From Phycisphaeraceae bacterium (lineage in GTDB: Bacteria; Planctomycetota; Phycisphaerae; Phycisphaerales; Phycisphaeraceae): a DNA stretch of 64,000 nt. Below the pieces are notes generated by a model, which did not search any database, had not been told where the DNA came from, and saw only the letters and a program-made list of their open reading frames with translations. Where the stretch lies: NCBI GenBank assembly GCA_029260615.1, contig JAJDCX010000049.1, positions 1-64,000 on the forward strand, in the 5' to 3' direction. The position numbers were made by a program, and so were the translations under genes. This document shows positions 57,655 through 64,000 of the stretch, piece after piece (the stretch's first letter is position 1; every line of letters starts with the position of its first letter).

Positions 57655-59091
57655 TTAATACGGATTGACGTGGCCCAGGGATTCACCCAGCCGCGGATCG
57701 CCCGCCGCGATCAACCCCTGACGGGTCGCCCGCAGCACCGCACAACCCACCGCCACACCGCCCACGCCCAGCAGGCACAACAGCTCCACCGTCGGCAACT
57801 GCGGGCTTGGCGTCGAGTAGTTCGGCATCACAATCCACCAGTGATCCACCCAGTGCATCGCCAGCAGCCACACCGCCCAAAACGGCAGCAGCACCCGGCT
57901 ACGCTTCACCCAACTCGGTAACAGCAACGCAAACGGGATCAGCAGGTGCCCAAACAGCAGCACCAATGACACACAGGTCCACCCAGACACAAACGGATTC
58001 CCGCCCTGGGACGTGATCCCTCGCAGCTCAAACCAGTAGTTCGTCTCAGGCAGGTTGGCGTACCAGATCAGCATGAACTGGCTAAAAGCGATGTAACCCC
58101 AGAAAAACACAAACATAAATAGCAGCTTACCCAGGTCGTGGTAGTGCTCGGCCGACACGCTGGGCAGATACCCAAACCGCTGCAGAGCCATCAACGCCAA
58201 GATCATCACCGCCACCGCCGCCAGCGCCGAGCCCGCGAAGTAGTACACGCCCCACATCGTCGAGAACCACACCGGGTCCAGCGACATCATCAGGTCAAAC
58301 GCCGCAAACGTAATCGTCAACGCAAACAACAGCGTACCCGGGGCCGCCAGCTTCTCCAGGCGCCGGGTCAACTTCACCCCGTCGCCCGACTCCTGCGCCA
58401 CCGAGTTCTTGAGATAGTAAAGACCAAGCCCCGACCAGATCGCCAGGTAAATCACCCAACGCAACGTGAAGAACCACCGCGTCAGGTAAGGCCGTTTCCC
58501 CGGCACCAGGTGCTGAAGAACCATTTTATGGTTTTCGATCCGGGATTTAACGAAACCGTCCCCACCAGGATCCGCGTCTACCACAACCTCGGCCCCGTGA
58601 TCCACGGCCGCATCTTCATGGGACGCCGACTCCGTCGAGACCGTGACAATCTGCACATCGTCCCCCGGCTCAACCGAGGCGTGATGCCCAGCCGAAGGCT
58701 CGTCAAAACTTTTCGCCGCCCAGGGGTACAACACCCCATCGCCCATGTAGACGTACAGCAGGACCGGGATAAACAGCACCGCCATCACCGGCATGTTCGC
58801 AGCGATCACCTCGGCAATACGCCGAACCGCCACCGCCCAGCCGGCCCGGAACAGGTGTGTGACCAGCACCAAAAACAGCCCCCCCAGCGTGATGCTCAGG
58901 AAGTACCCGAAGTTGGTGACGTAGGCATAGCCAAACCGCTCCCAACCTCCGCCTGACATCTTCGACACCCCCACCGCCGCCACCAGCGCAACGATGCCGA
59001 CAACGATCGACGTCAAGCCAAACGACCGCGCCCCAGCGCCCAACCGGCGCTTGTCGTCGTCTCTCAGTACGGGCTCGTGATGGTGAGCCAA
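57655..59091 (-). CDS. actF: Alternative Complex III quinol-binding membrane subunit (ActF)
   Basis: 478 residues, about ten membrane helices. Part of the ActA-F quinol:cytochrome c/oxidase oxidoreductase that replaces complex III. The core is typical (GFGLYYLKN-like SGLGLYYLKNSVAQESGD, FAAFDLMMSLDPVWFSTMWG, SQFMLIWYANLPETNYWFEL). Between helices, residues about 128-182 form a His/Asp/Glu-rich insertion (SAGHHASVEPGDDVQ...). The start is TTG (reads MAHHH), with AGGAG about 10 bases upstream. Confidence 0.92.
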   Translation of the reverse strand: MAHHHEPVLRDDDKRRLGAGARSFGLTSIVVGIVALVAAVGVSKMSGGGWERFGYAYVTNFGYFLSITLGGLFLVLVTHLFRAGWAVAVRRIAEVIAANMPVMAVLFIPVLLYVYMGDGVLYPWAAKSFDEPSAGHHASVEPGDDVQIVTVSTESASHEDAAVDHGAEVVVDADPGGDGFVKSRIENHKMVLQHLVPGKRPYLTRWFFTLRWVIYLAIWSGLGLYYLKNSVAQESGDGVKLTRRLEKLAAPGTLLFALTITFAAFDLMMSLDPVWFSTMWGVYYFAGSALAAVAVMILALMALQRFGYLPSVSAEHYHDLGKLLFMFVFFWGYIAFSQFMLIWYANLPETNYWFELRGITSQGGNPFVSGWTCVSLVLLFGHLLIPFALLLPSWVKRSRVLLPFWAVWLLAMHWVDHWWIVMPNYSTPSPQLPTVELLCLLGVGGVAVGCAVLRATRQGLIAAGDPRLGESLGHVNPY

Positions 59092-59176
59092 AGTGGTTCG
59101 CTCCTGCTGGTTCTATCTACTTAATTCGTTCAACCGACCCGTCCAAGCGGGCCAGCGGTTACCGTTACACCTAAAC

Positions 59177-59911
59177 CTACTCTATCCCGCCCGCCAGCGA
59201 CGCCGGGGCGTCCTGACTCATCTGCAACGCACGCAGGTACGCCACGATCGCCCACCGGTCCTCGACCGAGATCTGTGCGCCATAGCTCGCCATATTGCGG
59301 ATGCCGTTGGTAATCGTATTAAACATGTGCCCCTCCGGCCGGGAAGCACGCTCCGCATCGGTCACGTCGCTGGGCTGCACCCAACCCGTCGAGCCCGCAT
59401 TGATCTTCAACGCACGCTGATGGATCGGGCCATCCCCCAGACCACCAAGGCCGTGGCACGGCGAGCAGTAAATATTGAATTGCCTCTGCCCCCGCGACAA
59501 AAATGCCTGGTCCACCGAGACACGCCCGGGGAAACCCTGGTAATAAACCGTGTCCACCCCGCCGGTCGCCGCGTTCTTCTCCAACCGATACCCACGGAAA
59601 TAGTGGTCTTCCTCAGCCAGCAGGTCCGGGTTCGGCAAATCCGCCTTCTCGCCCCAGGCAAGCGTCCCAGCCACCGGCGGACGCATCGCTCGGCCATCCG
59701 CAAACACCGGGGAATCCGCCTGCGCCTTGAACTTCGTCTGCTTATCCATGTCCAGGAATATGTGCGGACGAGGCTTCTGCGAACTGGACACGCGCGCCCG
59801 CGCCGTCAACGCCAAAGGCACCAACGGCAAGCACATCAAAATCAACAGCCCACCGATCAACCAGAACGGCGGGGCAGGCAACTTCAATTCTTCAACGATC
59901 CACTTGAGCAT
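59177..59911 (-). CDS. actE: Alternative Complex III monoheme cytochrome c subunit (ActE)
   Basis: 244 residues. An N-terminal membrane helix (FWLIGGLLILMCLPLVPLAL) and a periplasmic cytochrome c domain with heme site CSPCHGLGGLGDGP. The likely axial Met lies in MASYGAQISVEDRW. The preceding ADGRAMRPPVAGTLAWGE is a family signature. It takes electrons from ActA/ActB hemes and clusters and passes them to the caa3 oxidase. GAGAG lies 4 bases before the ATG. Confidence 0.95.
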   Translation of the reverse strand: MLKWIVEELKLPAPPFWLIGGLLILMCLPLVPLALTARARVSSSQKPRPHIFLDMDKQTKFKAQADSPVFADGRAMRPPVAGTLAWGEKADLPNPDLLAEEDHYFRGYRLEKNAATGGVDTVYYQGFPGRVSVDQAFLSRGQRQFNIYCSPCHGLGGLGDGPIHQRALKINAGSTGWVQPSDVTDAERASRPEGHMFNTITNGIRNMASYGAQISVEDRWAIVAYLRALQMSQDAPASLAGGIE

Positions 59912-59958
59912 CGGTCTCTCACACTTGCGTTTGCCCGGGCATAAACGCCCACACTCGG

Positions 59959-60585
59959 TCAGTCTTCAATCAACTCAACCGAAACAGCACCAAGCCCCTT
60001 AAGGAACTCGGTCGTCTTGTCCTTATCAAACCGGCGGTCCAGGGCCTGCACCTCGATGAAGAAGCGGTCAGCCGTCACACGCCGAAAATTCACACTCTTT
60101 AATAACGGGTTCGCCAGCTTGGGCAACCGGTTCAGCAACAACATCCCAAACACCGCCCCAAAAGCCGACAGCAGGATCGTCGTCTCAAAAACAACCGGGA
60201 TAAACGCCGGGAAACTATTAAAAGGCTTGCCCGAAATCAGGAACGTGTACCCGCGGATCGGAGCCGCCGCACCCGGCAGGCCCGGCAGGTCGATCGAGTC
60301 GGTCGCCATCGTCCCCAGCACCAACGCCAACCCCACGAGCATCCCCGTGATCCCGCAGATCAACACGATCCAAGGCAAAATCGTCGGGCGGATACCGATC
60401 GCCGCATCGATCCCGTGAATCGGGAACGGGCTATGCACATCCCAACGCTTAAAACCCTCGGCCCGCGTCTTCTTCGCCGCACGCATGATGTCGTTCACCG
60501 TCTCAAACTCGGCGATCACACCGTGCAACTTCCCGGGAGATTGCGTAGCACTATCCAACGAGGGTGGGTCCATAACCTGAGTCAT
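59959..60585 (-). CDS. actD: Alternative Complex III subunit ActD (DUF3341)
   Basis: 208 residues. Two membrane helices (TILPWIVLICGITGMLVGLA and FETTILLSAFGAVFGMLLLN) with flanking DUF3341 signatures: GVIAEFETVNDIMRAAKKTR, WDVHSPFPIHGID and LPKLANPLLKSVNFRRVTAD, DRFFIEVQA. Structural subunit next to the quinol site. The start overlaps the actC stop by one base (TGATG), showing translational coupling. Confidence 0.95.
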   Translation of the reverse strand: MTQVMDPPSLDSATQSPGKLHGVIAEFETVNDIMRAAKKTRAEGFKRWDVHSPFPIHGIDAAIGIRPTILPWIVLICGITGMLVGLALVLGTMATDSIDLPGLPGAAAPIRGYTFLISGKPFNSFPAFIPVVFETTILLSAFGAVFGMLLLNRLPKLANPLLKSVNFRRVTADRFFIEVQALDRRFDKDKTTEFLKGLGAVSVELIED

Positions 60586-62075
60586 CAGCGGCCCTCCCCA
60601 TCAGTAACCGGGTGATCCGGGCGGTAGTCCGCCTGGTCTTCATCGGGGTTGTAAGGCTCGCCGGGCTCATGCACGATGTCGTGCGCCTGGGGCATCACCG
60701 TCTTGATCTCCGCCATCGCAATCACCGGCAGGAACTTGCAGAACAACAGGAAGAACGTGAAGAACAACCCAAACGAGCAGATCAACATCCCAAGGTCCAC
60801 CCAGGTCGGCGTGAACATCGCCCAACTCGAAGGCAGGTAGTCCCGCTGCAGACTCGTGACCACAATCACGAACCGCTCGAACCACATCCCCACGTTCACA
60901 CACATCGCCGCGAACATAATCGTGAAGACATTACGACGGCACCACTTAAACCACAGAATCTGTGGCCCAATGATGTTGCAGAAAATCATCGTGTAATACG
61001 CCCACGCATAAGGCCCAAGCGCCCGATTCATGAACGCCGCCTGCTCATAATGGTGTCCCGAATACCAGGCCACGAAAAACTCGATCGAATAGGCATAAGC
61101 CACGATCATCCCCGTCCCCAACATGACCTTGCAACAGTTCTCGATGTGCCGGTCGGTGATGATATCTTTAAGCCCAAGCATCGCACGGGCCGGGACAGCC
61201 AGGGTGATAACCATCGCAAACCCACCATAGATCGCACCCGCGACAAAGTAAGGCGGGAAGATCGTCGTGTGCCAACCCGGGAGCTGCGCCACAGCAAAGT
61301 CGAACGACACCACCGAGTGAACCGACAACACCAGCGGGGTCGCCAACGCAGCCAGCAGCAGGTACGCCTTCTCATAACGGTGCCAGGCCCGACTCGACCC
61401 GGTCCACCCCAGGCTAAATAACCCGTAAGCGAACTGCCCGTACTTGTTCTTGCAACGGTCGCGGAACGTCGCCAGGTCAGGGATCATCCCCACATACCAA
61501 AACAACAGCGACACCGTCGCATACGTCCCGACCGCAAACACGTCCCACAGCAACGGCGAACGGAACTGAGGCCACATCCCCATCTGATTAGGGATCGGTG
61601 CCAGCCAGTACGCCAACCAAGGCCGACCCACATGGATGCCCGGGAACAGCCCCGCACACATCACCGCAAAAATCGTCATCGCCTCGGCAAAACGGTTGAT
61701 CGCAGTACGCCAGTTCTGCCTGAACAAAAACAGCACCGCAGAGATCAGCGTCCCCGCGTGGCCGATACCCACCCAGAACACGAAGTTCACAATCGGGAAG
61801 CCCCAGCTCACCGGCTGGTTGTTGCCCCACACGCCCACACCCGTCGAAAACAGGTACCCGATCAGCAGGCCCAACACGCCCAGCATCGAGACCGCAATAA
61901 GAAACGCAACCCACCAACTAAATGGCGGCTTGCCCGCAGCGATCCCGGCAACCTTGTCCGTGATACTCGTGAAATCATTGTCCCCAAGCACCAACGGCGC
62001 ACGGGAGGTCGGGTCGTCGCCGGTGTTATCGAGCAACGGCTTGGGGATCTTAGGCTGGGTGGTGATTGTCGCCAT
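60585..62075 (-). CDS. actC: Alternative Complex III quinone-binding subunit ActC (NrfD/PsrC family)
   Basis: 496 residues, about ten membrane helices. Homologous to NrfD/PsrC quinol-binding subunits. Visible family stretches: [76 protein letters not shown] and [17 protein letters not shown]. It starts 3 bases after the actB stop, with strong coupling. Confidence 0.96.
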   Translation of the reverse strand: MATITTQPKIPKPLLDNTGDDPTSRAPLVLGDNDFTSITDKVAGIAAGKPPFSWWVAFLIAVSMLGVLGLLIGYLFSTGVGVWGNNQPVSWGFPIVNFVFWVGIGHAGTLISAVLFLFRQNWRTAINRFAEAMTIFAVMCAGLFPGIHVGRPWLAYWLAPIPNQMGMWPQFRSPLLWDVFAVGTYATVSLLFWYVGMIPDLATFRDRCKNKYGQFAYGLFSLGWTGSSRAWHRYEKAYLLLAALATPLVLSVHSVVSFDFAVAQLPGWHTTIFPPYFVAGAIYGGFAMVITLAVPARAMLGLKDIITDRHIENCCKVMLGTGMIVAYAYSIEFFVAWYSGHHYEQAAFMNRALGPYAWAYYTMIFCNIIGPQILWFKWCRRNVFTIMFAAMCVNVGMWFERFVIVVTSLQRDYLPSSWAMFTPTWVDLGMLICSFGLFFTFFLLFCKFLPVIAMAEIKTVMPQAHDIVHEPGEPYNPDEDQADYRPDHPVTDGEGR

Positions 62076-62078
62076 GAC

Positions 62079-64000
62079 TTAGCTGTGCCCCCCCTGCGCC
62101 GCCGGGCTCACGTGCCCCGCACCACCACTGCCGTGATCGCCGCCGCCGCCACTATGCACCAGCGACGGGCTTGGGTTACGCAGCTTCGCCAGGTAACGCG
62201 ATCGGGTCCGGGTATTCAGTTCCTCAAGCACCATGTATGACCTTGGGTTCTTCTGCGACTTCGTGACGTCACTGCCCGCATCGTTCAGGTCGCCAAACAC
62301 AATCGCCTGAGTCGGGCAGGACTGCTGGCAGGCGGTCGTGATCGTCCCGTCGTCCACCGTCGCCTTGTCACGCTCCCCCCGCGCAAAGCGGTTCTTGGTA
62401 TCGATCGTCTGCCGCTTGATACGCTGCAGGCAGTAGTTGCATTTCTCCATCACACCACGCATCCGAACCGTCACGTCCGGGTTGAAAACCATCCGCTTGA
62501 TCTTGTCGATCATCGCTTCCTGCTGCATGTCCGGCATAAGCAACCAAGGCTTCGCCGTCCCACGCGGGTTCTTCGAGTGGAAGTCGAAGTAGTTGAACCT
62601 TCTAACCTTGTACGGGCAGTTGTTCGAGCAGTACCGCGTGCCGATGCAACGGTTGTAAACCATCACGTTCAGCCCCTCGGCATCATGCACCGTCGCCGCG
62701 ACAGGACAAACCTGCTCGCATGGGGCGTTCTCGCACTGCTGGCACATCATCGGCTGATGGATCACCTCGGGACGCTCGGCGTTCTTGTCGCCGTCAGACG
62801 TCTTGAAGTACCGATCAATCCGCAGCCACTGCATCTCCCGGCTGACCAAAACCTGGTCCTTGCCGACGACAGGAATATTGTTCTCCGCCTGGCACGCCAC
62901 CACACAGGCGTTGCAGCCGATGCAAGAGCTCATGTCGATCGTCATCCCCCACGCATGGGGATGGTTAAACGCCTTGGGCGCGTCGGCGTGCTTAGGCTCG
63001 GTCTTGTAAGGCGCATCCCAGAGCTGCAGGGTCACCCCGCCGTGATCGTTCTCTTTAACAAATCCCGGGTTCTGCTGATACTTCTCAAAAGAAGCTTCCT
63101 TGATGATCGAACCGCTCTGGCTCTTGCCACCGATACGGTGATTGGTCATCTGCACGCCGATGTCATCGATCAGGTGATGGTTCTGCGTCAACGCCAGGTC
63201 GTAATGCCTGCCGGTCGCAGCGATCTTCGCTTCCCGAGCGATCCCCGGACGCTTGCTGGTCCGCAGCGAGTAGGTATCAAACCCAACGCCCGTCCCGACC
63301 GGCCCCGCCGCCGTCCGTGCATAACCCAAAGACAACGCCACCGAACCAGCCGCCTGCCCCGGCATCAGGTACGCCGCGATCTCCAACGTGCCCTTGCCCA
63401 GCGTGATCGTGATGAGATCGCCCTGCTTCACGCCAAGCTCTCTCGCGTCAGCAATATTAATCAGTGCCGCGTTGTCCCAGGTCAGCTTCGTCAACGGCCC
63501 AGGCAACTCCTGCAACCATCCGTTGTCCGCAAACCGCCCGTCATACACCTTCGCGTCGGCATGGAACGTCAACTCAAAGTCAACCGTCTCCGCCAGCGTC
63601 GGCTGGAAGTTGTCCGCCGTCTTAGGCCGATCTTTCAAAACCGCCAGCGCCGAACCCTCGACCAGCCCCTCGTGTAACGACTTACGCCAAGCACCCTCAA
63701 AACCAACCGTCGGCAAAAACTGTGCAAACGTCTGGCGGACAATCGTGTACCCGTCGGTCGCGTCTTCACCCAGCATCGTCGTAATCAACTCAACCGGGCT
63801 CTTGGATTCACTTCCCTTGCGCGCGATCGGCAGGATCAAAGGCTGCTGAATACTCAGCGTCCCGTCCCACGCCCGACCGTCACCCCAGCACTCCAGGTAA
63901 TTCGCCCGAGGCAATTGCCAGTCGCACAGCCGCGAAGTCTCGTTGCGATATTCGGTCAGGTGGATCGACGTCTCCAGCCGTTGGAACTTATCCGCCAACG
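62079..64000 (-). CDS. actB: Alternative Complex III iron-sulfur/molybdopterin-like subunit ActB (5' end beyond window)
   Basis: The C-terminal 640 or so residues of ActB; the frame is open to the window edge. The first part is the end of the molybdopterin-oxidoreductase-like domain (CDWQLPRANYLECWGD, DGTLSIQQPLILPIA), which in ActB lacks the cofactor. The second part has ferredoxin motifs CIGCNACVVACQAENN, MMCQQCENAPCEQVCP, CIGTRYCSNNCPYKVRR and ACQQSCPTQAI, plus CNYC, giving the three 4Fe-4S and one 3Fe-4S clusters of the family. The tail is Gly/His-rich (SGGGGDHGSGGAGH). Upstream ActA lies off the window. Confidence 0.95.
   Translation of the reverse strand, partial: LADKFQRLETSIHLTEYRNETSRLCDWQLPRANYLECWGDGRAWDGTLSIQQPLILPIARKGSESKSPVELITTMLGEDATDGYTIVRQTFAQFLPTVGFEGAWRKSLHEGLVEGSALAVLKDRPKTADNFQPTLAETVDFELTFHADAKVYDGRFADNGWLQELPGPLTKLTWDNAALINIADARELGVKQGDLITITLGKGTLEIAAYLMPGQAAGSVALSLGYARTAAGPVGTGVGFDTYSLRTSKRPGIAREAKIAATGRHYDLALTQNHHLIDDIGVQMTNHRIGGKSQSGSIIKEASFEKYQQNPGFVKENDHGGVTLQLWDAPYKTEPKHADAPKAFNHPHAWGMTIDMSSCIGCNACVVACQAENNIPVVGKDQVLVSREMQWLRIDRYFKTSDGDKNAERPEVIHQPMMCQQCENAPCEQVCPVAATVHDAEGLNVMVYNRCIGTRYCSNNCPYKVRRFNYFDFHSKNPRGTAKPWLLMPDMQQEAMIDKIKRMVFNPDVTVRMRGVMEKCNYCLQRIKRQTIDTKNRFARGERDKATVDDGTITTACQQSCPTQAIVFGDLNDAGSDVTKSQKNPRSYMVLEELNTRTRSRYLAKLRNPSPSLVHSGGGGDHGSGGAGHVSPAAQGGHS

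Overview
The window looks like chromosomal DNA of a planctomycete, most likely class Phycisphaerae. It is GC-rich with GC-rich third codon positions. It encodes an Alternative Complex III (ActB-F) directly followed by a caa3-type cytochrome c oxidase, a planctomycete-style zinc-ribbon membrane protein, a decayed PEP-CTERM (VPEP) tail, Tad-like minor pilins and a large TPR Ser/Thr-kinase-like protein. The taxon is inferred from family content; no rRNA is present. About 50 genes fill the window, and no gap between genes exceeds 300 bases.

Layout. 1-2.7 kb: cardiolipin synthase (runs off the left edge) and DNA polymerase III delta'. 2.8-5.7 kb: OB-fold membrane protein, ferredoxin-NADP reductase, MOSC protein. 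5.8-12.4 kb (minus): a Tad-like unit made of two TadE-like proteins, a TadG-like protein and a kinase-like/TPR protein that lacks key catalytic residues. 12.5-21.5 kb: purine catabolism with adenine deaminase, xanthine dehydrogenase XdhA-XdhB-XdhC, and on the other strand guanine deaminase followed by a Tat-exported, circularly permuted D-amino-acid-oxidase-like flavoprotein. 21.6-27.9 kb: two paralogous membrane fusions of a YpdA/thioredoxin-reductase-like flavoprotein with a NapH/NosR-like polyferredoxin, both with the C-terminal FAD motif moved to the N-terminus, flanking a zinc-ribbon membrane protein and followed by a secreted LolA-like protein. 27.9-34.4 kb: glutamate dehydrogenase, aldehyde dehydrogenase, GH63-like glucosidase, PAC2 protein. 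34.4-39.1 kb: tRNA-Gln, HAD phosphatase, ribulose-phosphate epimerase, outer-membrane-like protein, HEPN/Abi protein with a divergent candidate small RNA, phosphoglycerate kinase. 39.4-43.0 kb: YgfZ-like protein, two STAS proteins, one membrane protein. 43.0-44.1 kb: a PEP-CTERM remnant and an AT-richer DUF2971 gene. 44.2-50.3 kb: Opp/Dpp-type ATPase, HtrA protease, PanB, EEP nuclease/phosphatase, LOG protein, small membrane protein. 50.5-64 kb (minus): ActB (partial)-C-D-E-F, a small membrane protein, SCO1, CoxB, CoxA, CoxC, CoxD, a HEAT-repeat intruder gene and a second subunit III.

How it works together. The 50-64 kb operon encodes a quinol-to-oxygen respiratory chain. The purine block converts adenine and guanine to hypoxanthine/xanthine and then to urate; no urate-degrading gene is visible here. 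The most unusual content is three flavoproteins within about 8 kb whose nucleotide-binding segments appear in permuted order. Several genes also have a good -10 element placed so that transcription would start at the start codon, which suggests leaderless mRNAs.
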